From Candidatus Sumerlaeota bacterium (lineage in GTDB: Bacteria > Sumerlaeota > Sumerlaeia > JADFCW01): a stretch of DNA of 43,948 nucleotides. The notes beneath the pieces were generated by a model. It had not been told where the DNA came from. It made no database searches and saw only the letters and a program-made list of their open reading frames with translations. Positions 32,842-42,060 of this stretch are shown here, piece by piece; within the stretch, counting starts at the first letter, position 1; each line of letters starts with the position of its first letter. The position numbers were made by a program, and so were the translations under genes. Where the stretch lies: positions 1 to 43,948 of the forward strand of contig JADFCW010000011.1 in assembly GCA_017161705.1 (NCBI GenBank), given 5' to 3'.

Positions 32842-34947
32842 TTAAGGGCCGACAGCCAGCGGAATCCAGACGTCCATGAGCGATGGGCCGCGGTTGGCCC
32901 ACGCGAAATACGGAATCAGGGTCGCAGCGAATGTGCCTTCGGCGGGCGGCTTCAACCGGCGCGGCGTCAGCTCGCGGTAAAGGGCATGGTTCCAATCGCT
33001 CGCGGGTCTTGCGCGAAGGAGGACCTCGGCGTTTTGCCCCACAAAGCGGTCGCGGCCGGCGCGGGTTAGCAACACGCCTTCGAGCACGGTAACGCCGCCG
33101 AGAAAGCTCTTGTCATGCCGCGGCGTGAAGCGTGCATTCTCCGGCAGAAACACGCCCGCTTCCCAAAGGGCCTCCGCGCCCTGGTCTTTCGGCACCTCGA
33201 GGCAATAGACAATCGGTCCGCGCATCACCGCGGCGCGATCGCGGCAGTCCTCGACCTGCGGGTGCGCTTCCATCAGCCTCACCGCCATCGGCAAATCCAC
33301 TTCCACCGCATCGCCAACAGCCCACGCCCGCCGCACCGACGCATACGTTCCGGGCTTGGCGGGAACATCTACGGCCCGGCCGTTCACTTTGACCGCGGCG
33401 TTTTCGGCCCAACCGGGAATGCGCAGATTCAGCGTCCAGGGCCGGTCGGGCGTTTGGGTCACAGTGATTTTTACGCGGCCGTCCCACGGGTATTGCGTTT
33501 CCTGCGCCAGCGCGACGGGCGCGCCGTCGGGCAGGCGCGTTTGCAGCGTATTGCCGCCGTAGAGATGGACCCATACGCTGTCTTCCGACACGCTGTAAGC
33601 CCATCGGCCCAATCCGGCAAGGGTGCGGGCCACTTGCGGCGGACAGCAGTAGCAGGTGTGAACGAACCACCGCTGGTCGGTGAAGTGCTTGGTGGGCCAG
33701 CCGCTTTCGCCATTCCACGCCAGCGGATTGGCGTAGAAAAAATTCCGGCCGTCGGCGCTGACCGCCGATAGCGCGCTGTTGTAAAGCACCCGCTCCATCA
33801 TATCGGCGTATTTGGCATCGCCGGTGATTTGCAGCATGCGCCAGTTCCACATGGCGTTGCCGATGTTGGCGCAGGTTTCGTTATAGGCGGTTCGGTTGGG
33901 CAACTGATAGTCGGCGCCAAAGGCCTCATGGACGTCATCGCCGCGCGCCGACTTGCCGTTCGGGAGAGCCCCTGCACCGCCAGTGATGTACGTGCGCCGC
34001 AGTGCGGCACTATGCCAGATGCGTTCGAGGGCGTCCCAGAGCGCTTTCTCGCCGGTTTCGGCGTAAAGGTCGGCGGCTCCGCAATAGAGATAAGTCGCAA
34101 AGACGGCGTGGCCGACGGCCTCGGTTTCTTCGCGGAAGGGGACGCGGTCCTGAGTCAGGTCGGTGCCGCCGGGCAGTGTGCCGCGCGCGTCCACAATCAC
34201 TTTGGCGGTGTCCAAATAGCGCCGGTCGCCGGTCGCGCGATAGAGGTCAATCAGTCCCATGATGACGGGCATGTTGCCGCTGGTAACGGCCAGAGCCGGC
34301 GCGCCGGGTTTGAGCGTGTCGTGGAGCAGATCGGCAGCCTTGCGCGCCACACGCAGGAAGTTGTCTTTGCCCGTGCAGCGATGATGCACGCATGCGGCGG
34401 TGAGCAAATGGCCGAAGTTATACAGCTCATGGAGAGTGCCACCGTAGCCTTTCGGCGGCGGCGTGAACGGGGGGAGTTTTTTCAACTGCAGGTTGGTGGA
34501 GAGATAGCCGTCGGGCCTCTGGGCCTTGGCGATGACGGCGATCCATTCGTCCATCCGGCGGTCGAGCGAGGCATCGCCCGTGCAGGCGTACATCAGCGCC
34601 ATCGCCTCGATCCACTTGTAGCAGTCGCCGTCGCTCCAATTTGTGCCGCGATAATCGCCCGATTCGAGACCGGCGGCGATTTTGAAATTGATCAGCTGCT
34701 CGGAATTGCGCGAGTCGAGCAGGGCGGCCTCGACGCTTGGCAGGATCGCGTGTCGGCACAGCTCGTGCTTCTCCGCCCAGAATCCTTCGGTCCACCGGAC
34801 GTCTCTCACGTCCACTCCGCGCAACTTGACTGCAGGAGAGAGAGGCGCCGCGCCATGCGAAGACGACGCCGCTGCTGCAAGCCACACTGCCGCCCATACT
34901 GCGATTTGGAGCAGAGATCTGTCTTTGAATGCTTGAATGGGACTCAT
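32842..34947 (-). CDS. GH127 beta-L-arabinofuranosidase-like enzyme
   Basis: 701 residues, exported (signal region IAVWAAVWLAAAASSSHGAA). Start ATG at 34947 with AGGAG upstream. GH127 enzymes remove beta-L-arabinofuranose from arabino-oligosaccharides using a zinc-bound cysteine nucleophile. The needed residues are visible: NETCANIG (Glu357, Cys359) and TCYCCPPQ (Cys434, Cys435), in the same spacing as the characterised bifidobacterial enzyme, where the latter Cys pair binds zinc and provides the nucleophile. An (alpha/alpha)6 barrel, then beta domains with LNLRIPGWAENAAVKVNG complete it. The restriction gene converges on it with a 29-bp gap. Arabinose-containing polymers are the likely target. 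Confidence 0.88.
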   Translation of the reverse strand: MSPIQAFKDRSLLQIAVWAAVWLAAAASSSHGAAPLSPAVKLRGVDVRDVRWTEGFWAEKHELCRHAILPSVEAALLDSRNSEQLINFKIAAGLESGDYRGTNWSDGDCYKWIEAMALMYACTGDASLDRRMDEWIAVIAKAQRPDGYLSTNLQLKKLPPFTPPPKGYGGTLHELYNFGHLLTAACVHHRCTGKDNFLRVARKAADLLHDTLKPGAPALAVTSGNMPVIMGLIDLYRATGDRRYLDTAKVIVDARGTLPGGTDLTQDRVPFREETEAVGHAVFATYLYCGAADLYAETGEKALWDALERIWHSAALRRTYITGGAGALPNGKSARGDDVHEAFGADYQLPNRTAYNETCANIGNAMWNWRMLQITGDAKYADMMERVLYNSALSAVSADGRNFFYANPLAWNGESGWPTKHFTDQRWFVHTCYCCPPQVARTLAGLGRWAYSVSEDSVWVHLYGGNTLQTRLPDGAPVALAQETQYPWDGRVKITVTQTPDRPWTLNLRIPGWAENAAVKVNGRAVDVPAKPGTYASVRRAWAVGDAVEVDLPMAVRLMEAHPQVEDCRDRAAVMRGPIVYCLEVPKDQGAEALWEAGVFLPENARFTPRHDKSFLGGVTVLEGVLLTRAGRDRFVGQNAEVLLRARPASDWNHALYRELTPRRLKPPAEGTFAATLIPYFAWANRGPSLMDVWIPLAVGP

Positions 34948-34989
34948 TCCTGTTGTCTCCTGTATTCGATTGGCCGATGCCGTGTGCCT

Positions 34990-35976
34990 TTATTCGTACA
35001 GACTCCAGTGCGCCCGAACCGACGTGCCGCGCCAGCGGTTGTATGCTGTGTCCAGAAAATTCGACGCATTGGTGGCAAAAATCTTCGTCGCCTCCTGATC
35101 GGCAAAACTATTCGGGTGAGAATCCGTGGGATCTTCCGTGTTCCGGTAGGACTTTCGGGTCATGTTGCGAACAGGATACGTCCCGGTCGTATTGTCGTCC
35201 AGCGGATCATAGACCTCGGTGCCGGTATAGCTCTGCGGGTAGGCAAGGAAGTCGAAGTAATCAAAGACCGCCACGTTTTTCAGATTTGGAAACGCAGCAT
35301 TGTATCCGTTGAGCCAGTCATTTTTCACCCAGTTCCAAAAGACACGCGCGCGGTCGGCCCAATCCAGACATGTGCAGGGCGGAACGTTCGAGGGCGACGT
35401 GACAAGGATGAACAGCGTGTCGGGATTGGCGGCAAACACATCGCGAAGCGGCTTATAGACAAGCGTTCCCGACGTGTAGGTGCGGCCCGCTCCGCTCGGA
35501 TGGCGATAGACCGCCCGGTAGTTGGCCAAGGTTTCGTAGGAATCGAACGGATTGCCGGGTTCCGTGCCGTCCTCGTAGATATTGTTGCTGGGAAAGCAGC
35601 TCTTGAACAGAATGATTTTGTTTTTGCCGCTTGCGCAATCGAAAGACTTCAAGCGCTGCATGTAGTCATTGAACCATAAAAGCCAGTGGTGCGGGCTGGT
35701 ATGGTCGCCGGGTGTCGGAGGGTCGAAAAACGCCAGCGAGGCGGGCCGTCCCGCATCGGGAAGAATCATGGTTCCATAGGTGATTTCGTTGACTTCGTCA
35801 ATATAGCTCTTGGCCAGCAATGCGTTGCGCAGTCCGTTGTTGAGCCAGTTTTCACCCACCGAATGATGAATAAATAGAACGTCGTCCGTGACCGCCGCGC
35901 CATGAAGCTTGGCGCATCCCATTGCCAGCATCCATACCAAAACATACGGAAGGACCGAATGCAGTTTTGCGCTCAT
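34990..35976 (-). CDS. SGNH-hydrolase-like exported protein, function unknown
   Basis: 328 residues, ATG with AAGGAGG upstream. The N-terminus is a signal peptide ending near LAMGCAKLHG, possibly a lipoprotein although the lipobox is imperfect. VLFIHHSVGENWL near the mature start has the place where SGNH/GDSL enzymes keep their Ser, and DSHPNSF near the C-terminus resembles the DxxH block. The middle contains LFKSCFPSNN and an Asp/Thr-rich stretch. This pattern occurs in uncharacterised PVC-group proteins. It lies 42 bp upstream of the GH127 gene on the same strand, suggesting a shared transcript and perhaps deacylation of a polysaccharide. Function is not established. Confidence 0.6.
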   Translation of the reverse strand: MSAKLHSVLPYVLVWMLAMGCAKLHGAAVTDDVLFIHHSVGENWLNNGLRNALLAKSYIDEVNEITYGTMILPDAGRPASLAFFDPPTPGDHTSPHHWLLWFNDYMQRLKSFDCASGKNKIILFKSCFPSNNIYEDGTEPGNPFDSYETLANYRAVYRHPSGAGRTYTSGTLVYKPLRDVFAANPDTLFILVTSPSNVPPCTCLDWADRARVFWNWVKNDWLNGYNAAFPNLKNVAVFDYFDFLAYPQSYTGTEVYDPLDDNTTGTYPVRNMTRKSYRNTEDPTDSHPNSFADQEATKIFATNASNFLDTAYNRWRGTSVRAHWSLYE

Positions 35977-36049
35977 TGTCCTTTCCTCCTTTTGTCCTTG
36001 GATTGATGGAAATATCTCGTAGCCCTTGTCTCAAGTTGTCATATTCTTG

Positions 36050-36063
36050 CCCGCTTTAGCGGG
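36050..36063 (+). repeat. Hairpin repeat, GC-rich stem variant
   Basis: CCCGC-TTTA-GCGGG: the same 5-bp stem and 4-base loop as the tandem array at 25621, with a third stem sequence. The neighbourhood (GAACTTTGC after) is diverged from the array flanks. Confidence 0.5.
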
Positions 36064-36114
36064 AACTTTGCTTCACAGCGGATGATAGACACCCCCCGAT
36101 AAAGCCGCGGGAAC

Positions 36115-36166
36115 GGGCGGCAAACCAAGATTTGAATTACGAACAGCAAACTAGAGTTTGAACTCC
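36115..36166 (-). repeat. Two hairpin repeat units in tandem, minus orientation
   Basis: Read on the minus strand, units at 36166-36141 and 36140-36115 are each 26 bases, the same period as in the 25621 array. Stems are CAAAC/GTTTG with loop TCTA, and CAAAT/GTTTG with loop CTTG (the latter with a T-G pair). AGTTC/AATTC leads and GC(T/C)G tails are conserved. Confidence 0.65.
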
Positions 36167-36405
36167 GTACAATTTGATGTTGATACTAACGGATTTACCT
36201 TGGAAAGCTGCTATCATTCTGGGCTCCGTTGTCAACTTCTTTTTTGGTTGGGCAAATCCGGGAATTATCCGAGCAACCGTGTAAAGATGCGCCCTTGCAG
36301 TGCAAGCGGGCAACCCAGGCGTCCACCGCGGCTCAGAATCCAATTGTTGATTGTCGGAAATGCTGCGCCAAGGATCGGCGAAGTTTTACGGAAGGCAGAA
36401 GGAAT

Positions 36406-37887
36406 GTGGCAATCGCGCAAAAGCAAATCGAACGAGCGGCCGACCCGGGCGGAATTGCCGGCCTCTGGCGGCGCGAGGCAGGCTTTCGGGATGTCTTGCG
36501 GCTGGCCGTGCCGCTGGTCTTGAGCACGGCGTCGTGGAGCATCCAGCACTTTGTGGACCGGATGTTTCTGTGCTGGTATTCGCAGGAGGCCATGGCGGCG
36601 GCGCTGCCGGCAGGGTTTCTGGCGTTCACGGTCATCAGTTTCTTCATGGGGACGGCCTCGTATGCCAACACATTTGTGGCGCAATATCACGGTTCGGGAC
36701 AGCCGCGACGGATCGGTCCCGCGCTCTGGCAGGCAATCTACTTTTCCGTGGCGGCGGCCTTAGTTCTGCCCATCGGGGCGCTGTTTTCGGAAGCGATCTT
36801 TCGTGCGGTCGGTCATGAACCGGCCGTGCAGGCGATGGAGAATACCTACTTTCGCATTCTACTTCTGGGCGCGGGGATCTCCATTTACAGCAGCGCTGTG
36901 TCTTGCTTTTTTACCGGCCTCGGCCGCAACTGGCCGGTCATGTGGATCAACGCGGGCTGCACAGCGGTCAATCTTACGCTCGACTACGCCATGATTTTCG
37001 GCCGCTGGGGATTCGCCGAGCGGGGGATTGCGGGGGCCGCATGGGCGACGGTAATGGCCAACGGCGCGGCGGCGCTGGCCTTCACGGTGTTGCTGTTTCT
37101 GCCGCGCAGAAACGAACGGCAGTATGCGCTGCGAAGCGGGTGGCGCTTCGATGTCGAGTTGTTTCGCCGCCTGATGCGTTTCGGCATCCCTTGCGGTGTC
37201 CAATTCATGCTCGATATTCTGGCCTTCACGTTCTTCGTATTTATCGTCGGGCGGATCGGGACGGCCGAGCTGGCGGCAACCAATCTGGCGTTTCAGATCA
37301 ATTCGCTGGCCTTTCTGCCGATGATCGGTTTCGGCATTGCCACCTCGACGCTGGTTGGACAGTGGCTTGGACGCGAGCGGCCGGAACTGGCAGCCCGCGC
37401 CGCGTGGTCGGCTTTTGGTCTGACCTTCGCTTACATGGCCACGATTGCCGTGCTGTATGTGGTCGCCCCCTCCTGGTTCATCCGGCCGTTTGCAGCCAAA
37501 GCTGACGCCGCGTCCTTTGCAGCGGTCGAGCGCACCGCCGTAATCATTCTCTATTTTGTTGCGTTCTATTGTCTGTTCGACACGATGAATGTGATTTTTG
37601 CCGCGGCGCTCAAGGGCGCCGGCGACACTCGGTTTGTCATGTGGTGGTCCGTGGTGCTCGGCTGGGCCGTGATGGTGATTCCCGCCTGGGTGGCGTGCGA
37701 AAAGAAATGGGGCGGCATCTTTGCGGCATGGACCTTCCTTACCGCTTATGTGATTGCATTGGGCTTTCTGTTCCTCCTGCGGTTTCTTCAGGGCAAATGG
37801 CGGACGATGCTCGTGGTCGAGCGCGCGCATGTTGTGCCGGTTCCGCCCACACTTCCCGAAGCACCGACGTCGGAGGTGGATTTGTAG
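36406..37887 (+). CDS. MATE family multidrug/metabolite efflux transporter
   Basis: 493 residues, starting at a GTG at 36406 with AAGGCAGAAGGA upstream; an open frame reaches back to 36229 but lies in the repeat-containing gap. About twelve hydrophobic spans are arranged in two halves. Family features include LRLAVPLVLSTASW and FVDRMFLCWYS in TM1, and the second-half RLMRFGIPCGVQFML. MATE proteins expel cationic or other small molecules with Na+ or H+ exchange. Substrate unknown. The gene is followed by a GH51-like gene 104 bp later. Confidence 0.9.
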   Translation: MAIAQKQIERAADPGGIAGLWRREAGFRDVLRLAVPLVLSTASWSIQHFVDRMFLCWYSQEAMAAALPAGFLAFTVISFFMGTASYANTFVAQYHGSGQPRRIGPALWQAIYFSVAAALVLPIGALFSEAIFRAVGHEPAVQAMENTYFRILLLGAGISIYSSAVSCFFTGLGRNWPVMWINAGCTAVNLTLDYAMIFGRWGFAERGIAGAAWATVMANGAAALAFTVLLFLPRRNERQYALRSGWRFDVELFRRLMRFGIPCGVQFMLDILAFTFFVFIVGRIGTAELAATNLAFQINSLAFLPMIGFGIATSTLVGQWLGRERPELAARAAWSAFGLTFAYMATIAVLYVVAPSWFIRPFAAKADAASFAAVERTAVIILYFVAFYCLFDTMNVIFAAALKGAGDTRFVMWWSVVLGWAVMVIPAWVACEKKWGGIFAAWTFLTAYVIALGFLFLLRFLQGKWRTMLVVERAHVVPVPPTLPEAPTSEVDL

Positions 37888-37991
37888 ACGAGACAGGAGC
37901 GATGCTTTGATAAAGGCAATGGGCTCTGGAGTGCCGGATACAGATCGGGCTATCTCTGCGACATAAACTTGCGGACAGAAAGGAACGGGCC

Positions 37992-40373
37992 ATGCGGAGC
38001 AGAAAAGGGTTCCGGCTTGCCGTTATTTGCATAGCGGCAACGGCAACGATTGGCACGCGCCCCTTTGCGCAATCCCCCGCCGACGTCACCACGGTCGAGA
38101 TCACCGGCAAGGTGCTGGTCAGGGACACCGTGCCGTTTGGGATCAATCTGGGCGGCGATACATATTACTCCGGCGCGGTTGTGGTGAAGAAGCGCGTCGA
38201 AGAGAATTTCGAGGGCACACTGTATCGCCAGTGCCACTTCGGTCCCGTGCAGGACGAAACCGGTGCCACCACGTGGTTCGGGCGCGTCGGCTCGGCCTGG
38301 GACGAAATCCTCAAGGGCGGGCAGTTTACCATTCTTTCCGGTCCCGCCAAAGGAACCACCGGCACGATCCGCGCGATTACAACCAGGCGCGCGGTGGACC
38401 GTGGCCGGGAGCAGGAATTTCGCTACTTCGTGTTCGACCGCAAGGTCGCCCCGGGCGGCGCCAACGTGGGGGTTCTGGTGGAGTCGTTCCACACCCGCGA
38501 CGGACAATTCCGGCCGCTCGACGGCTACTGGACGTCGAAGACCAATCGGATTGAGATTGGCGACGTGCCGCCCGGTTCGTTCGGTTGTGCAGCCGCCTGC
38601 CTGGACGGTTCGCATGGCCGCGCCCATCATCGCTTCGCTACGCACTACCAGCGATACGGTGAAACAAACGGGACATGGCGTGCGCGGTTCTGGACCAAAG
38701 CCCGGTCGGGGTCGCCCGCGCTCACGGTGCGGGCCGACCGCCCGGAATGGGGCGAATCGGTGAAAGTCGCGGTCACGCCCGAATGGCAGAAGCAGGAGAT
38801 CACCCTCGCCGTTCGCAACGTTCCCGAGCCCAAAGGCCCCAATGACAATCCCCATCTAACATTTGTGTTCGAGGTCAGCGGCGGCGCGCTGCTTCTCGAC
38901 GATGTCGAGATGTGGAGGGAAGGCGATGTCAATCCGACCGCCTTCCGCGACGACTGTGTCGCCGTGCTCAAGCAGTTCGGCCCGGGCCTGATCCGCCATC
39001 TGCAAATGGGCGGAAACACACTCGACAACACGCTGGCGCCGCCGCTTCGCGCTTATTCGTATTCGAGCCAGAATACGGCGCGGCGAGGCCCCTATGAAAG
39101 CCACTCGCAAAGCCCGTTCAGTCTTCACCAGATGTATGAGTTATGCGAGCATCTCGGAACCAATCCGTGGTACTGTCTGCCTGGCACGCTTGGTTACGGC
39201 GAGATGAAGAACTTCTTGGAGTATCTCGGCGCTCCGCCGGACGTCGGCTACGGTCGCGTACGCGCAGCGCTCGGGCATCCCAGGCCGTGGACCGATGTCT
39301 TTCAGTTCATCCATGTGGAGTTTGGCAACGAAGCCTGGAACAACGCCGGCCCGTATCAGTGTGGAGGGTTCAACGGCGACGATTATTGGAAGGACCTGAT
39401 CGCCATCGGCAAAAATTCCCCTTACTACAAGCCCAACATCATCTTCCACGCGGCGGGCCAGGCCGCCAATCCGTGGCTGAATGAGGGCATCATGGGCCGC
39501 GTGCCCAATGCCGACTGTTTCAGCGTTGCCCCCTACATCATTCAGAGCCTCTCGAAAGAGGAAGCCGCTATGCTGGACACCGACGATAAGCTGTTCCGTT
39601 GGGACTTTGCCTGGCCCGTCTGGCGGTCGCGCAACCAGGACGGCGCGATGTTTCGAAACTTCCAACTTGCCCAAAAAGCCGGGATCGAACTCTCGATTTA
39701 CGAGGTGAATCACCATATCACTCACGGCGACGGGCCGCTCGAACCGCGCAACCGCATTGTGACGTCGCTGGGCGGCGGCCTGACGGTGGCCAACAACATG
39801 CTCCTGATGCTGAAGGAACACCATCTGCGTCATCAGGCGCTCTTCTCACTCGTGCAGCATTCCTACAACGCGCAAGACATCGGCCCGGTGCGGCTGTGGG
39901 GCACAGCGCTCAATATGCGCAGGGGCCATGAGCGGTTCCGCCCGACGTTTCTGGCCTGCGCAACGGCCAACCGGGTCCTGGGTGGGGATTTGGTCGAGAC
40001 GCGGCACAGCGGCGCCGATCCGAAGTTTTCAGCGACCGGCGTTTTCTCCCGCAAGGGTGTCGAAACGCTGACGGATATTCCGATCATTTGGAGTTATGCG
40101 TTTGTCAACGCCCAAAGGCGCGGCGTCATTCTGATCAACCTGGATACGGCAAAGCCGCAACGCGTGGCGCTCGCTTTCGCGGGCGCCGTTGCGAACAACA
40201 CCGCGCGGCGCTGGCTGCTGGCCGCCGATTCCATCGCGGCCAACAACGAATTTGAAAACCCCGCGCCGCAGGTTGTCATCCACGAAGACACAATCGCGGA
40301 TTTTGCTTCGGGAAAAACCCTCACTCTGCCGCCGCACTCGATGACCGCTCTGGCATGGCAGTCCCAGCCATAG
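37992..40373 (+). CDS. GH51-like (clan GH-A) exported glycoside hydrolase
   Basis: 793 residues with signal peptide GFRLAVICIAATATIG and a good ribosome binding site (AAAGGAACGG). The first ~300 residues are beta-rich and include a carbohydrate-binding-like module. The barrel begins near DDCVAVLKQFGPGLIRH. HVEFGNEAWN holds the probable acid/base Glu447, and LSIYEVNHH the probable nucleophile Glu571; the pair and the C-terminal LPPHSMTALAW strand are as in alpha-L-arabinofuranosidases. The overall identity to known GH51 must be low, because the N-terminal region and several loops look unfamiliar. Arabinosyl release would fit the nearby GH127 gene. The family is moderately sure, the substrate not. 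Confidence 0.7.
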   Translation: MRSRKGFRLAVICIAATATIGTRPFAQSPADVTTVEITGKVLVRDTVPFGINLGGDTYYSGAVVVKKRVEENFEGTLYRQCHFGPVQDETGATTWFGRVGSAWDEILKGGQFTILSGPAKGTTGTIRAITTRRAVDRGREQEFRYFVFDRKVAPGGANVGVLVESFHTRDGQFRPLDGYWTSKTNRIEIGDVPPGSFGCAAACLDGSHGRAHHRFATHYQRYGETNGTWRARFWTKARSGSPALTVRADRPEWGESVKVAVTPEWQKQEITLAVRNVPEPKGPNDNPHLTFVFEVSGGALLLDDVEMWREGDVNPTAFRDDCVAVLKQFGPGLIRHLQMGGNTLDNTLAPPLRAYSYSSQNTARRGPYESHSQSPFSLHQMYELCEHLGTNPWYCLPGTLGYGEMKNFLEYLGAPPDVGYGRVRAALGHPRPWTDVFQFIHVEFGNEAWNNAGPYQCGGFNGDDYWKDLIAIGKNSPYYKPNIIFHAAGQAANPWLNEGIMGRVPNADCFSVAPYIIQSLSKEEAAMLDTDDKLFRWDFAWPVWRSRNQDGAMFRNFQLAQKAGIELSIYEVNHHITHGDGPLEPRNRIVTSLGGGLTVANNMLLMLKEHHLRHQALFSLVQHSYNAQDIGPVRLWGTALNMRRGHERFRPTFLACATANRVLGGDLVETRHSGADPKFSATGVFSRKGVETLTDIPIIWSYAFVNAQRRGVILINLDTAKPQRVALAFAGAVANNTARRWLLAADSIAANNEFENPAPQVVIHEDTIADFASGKTLTLPPHSMTALAWQSQP

Positions 40374-40388
40374 GCGCTGGGAGTTCTG

Positions 40389-41894
40389 TCAACCAATCGC
40401 CGGCACGACAAACGGCGGGCGATACTCGCGCGTCGCAAGCGCATTGGCCGCGGCGGCCGTCTCGCCGATAAAGCGCTCCGCATCCGGGTCGAACGTCAGC
40501 CATGGCCCCAACACCAGGCGCGAGGTATGGAGGTCCGCCCCATTGGCCGCGAGGTGTTCGCGGCACCGTTCCGCGGCATCGGCCAGTTCGGCATTCGCGC
40601 GCGCGGCCTCACGGATGGCTTCATGCGGTGCCGCGACGCCCAGGCGATACGAAATGTTGGCCAAGTGGGAGAAGCCGGCGGACAGATGCCCCTCGAGCGC
40701 CGGCGCATAAAGTAGGTCGGCCTTCCGACTGCGCACGGCTTCAATGAAATTTGCTACATGCGTGGCAACAATTTCGCCTACGCTGGCGCTGCCGAACTCT
40801 TTGATTTCCTTGCCCTGATTGTCGAAGATCTTGCCGCCCGGATGGGTACCCGTGAAGTAACCGCCCTCGCACTGAATCAGGATGCCGATGCCCAGGTTGC
40901 GATGCTTGCCGGCGGCTTTCGCGCCTTTTTTCTCCGGCAGCCCGCGCAACTCGCAGATCATCGGCGCTGGCTCGCAATCGAGAAATGCGACGTGCGTGTT
41001 AGGCGTTTCCCCGTCGTCGTCATACAAGAAGCGTCCGCCGAAGCTGAAAAGCCGTCGGGGCATTTTCGGATTGCCCAACGCCCAGCGGCACATGTCAATG
41101 TAGTGGACCCCGTTGTTGCCAATCTCGCCGTTGCCGGTCGCCCAAAACCAGTGCCAGTCATAATGCAAATATTTCCGCTTGAGCGGTCCCATCGGCGCCG
41201 GTCCGCACCAAAGGTCGTAGTCCACGCTCGGCGGAACAGGTGTCGGCGCGGCGCTCTTGCCGATGCCGTCGCGCTGGCGATAGACAATGACGTGCACATA
41301 ACGGATCTTGCCGATCTGCCCGCTGCGGATAAACTCAAAGGCCTCGCGGAGACCCGGGCTCGAGCGGCCTTGCGTGCCGACCTGGACAATGCGGCCGTAT
41401 TGTTTTGCCGCCGCGACGATCTGCCGGCCTTCCCAGATGTTGTACGACATCGGCTTTTCGACATAGACATCCTTGCCGGCTTGACACGCCCAGACCGTCG
41501 CCAGCGCGTGCCAATGATTGGGGAGGGCGACAATCACTGCGTCAATATCCTTCGCCTCGAGCAGTTTGCGAATGTCGCGGTAGGCGGCAGGAGAGGCACC
41601 TGATTTTTTGACCAGTGCGACGCCGTGATCGAGAATGGCCTGATCCACATCGCAAAGAGCTGCAATCCGGACGCCGGGCACTTTTTCAAACGCTTCGATC
41701 AGCTGGCGGCCGCGGCCGCCGACGCTGCCCGGAATATCAATCCCGCCTAATCCGACAATGGCCAGCCGCACTTCGCTGTTGGGACTTGCGGCGCTGGCGG
41801 CTGGCGCGGCGGAATTCCCGACGCGCGACAATCCGAGCGCCAGCCCGCCCGCCATCGAACTTTTTACAAAACTTCTCCGAGTTGTCCTATGCAT
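40389..41894 (-). CDS. Tat-exported Gfo/Idh/MocA family oxidoreductase
   Basis: 501 residues; I chose the ATG at 41894 because it begins a Tat-type signal (TTRRSFVKSSMAGGLAL); an upstream ATG at 41978 lacks one. The NAD(P)-binding part is RLAIVGLGGIDIPGSVGG, with an unusual insert in the Gly loop, then AALCDVDQ and YVEKPMSYN with the conserved EKP (146-148). The C-terminal part has YDWHWFWATGNGEIGNNG and the dimeric beta-sheet domain. Such exported members are very common in PVC bacteria and oxidise or rearrange sugar derivatives; the exact substrate is unknown. The 3' end is convergent with the GH51-like gene (15 bp gap). Confidence 0.9.
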   Translation of the reverse strand: MHRTTRRSFVKSSMAGGLALGLSRVGNSAAPAASAASPNSEVRLAIVGLGGIDIPGSVGGRGRQLIEAFEKVPGVRIAALCDVDQAILDHGVALVKKSGASPAAYRDIRKLLEAKDIDAVIVALPNHWHALATVWACQAGKDVYVEKPMSYNIWEGRQIVAAAKQYGRIVQVGTQGRSSPGLREAFEFIRSGQIGKIRYVHVIVYRQRDGIGKSAAPTPVPPSVDYDLWCGPAPMGPLKRKYLHYDWHWFWATGNGEIGNNGVHYIDMCRWALGNPKMPRRLFSFGGRFLYDDDGETPNTHVAFLDCEPAPMICELRGLPEKKGAKAAGKHRNLGIGILIQCEGGYFTGTHPGGKIFDNQGKEIKEFGSASVGEIVATHVANFIEAVRSRKADLLYAPALEGHLSAGFSHLANISYRLGVAAPHEAIREAARANAELADAAERCREHLAANGADLHTSRLVLGPWLTFDPDAERFIGETAAAANALATREYRPPFVVPAIG

Positions 41895-42060
41895 GATCCC
41901 TTCTCCGATTGTAATATCGCACGCCAAACATTTTGGGCGGTAGTTCCGATCCTTTGTCAAGGCTAACACCAAACCCATTCATGATTCGAGCCACTTCCTG
42001 CTTGATAGGCGGCAATCGGGCAAGGACACTGCTTCCCAATGTTGTAAGGAGGTTTGAGCC

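Larger units (their letters stand above)
35977..36405. other. 429-bp gap with several hairpin repeats
   Basis: No gene is convincing. It contains diverged members of the hairpin repeat family at 36050-36063 and 36115-36166, and the ribosome binding site of the MATE gene (GAAGGCAGAAGGA). The divergent genes on each side start at 35976 and 36406. Confidence 0.6.
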
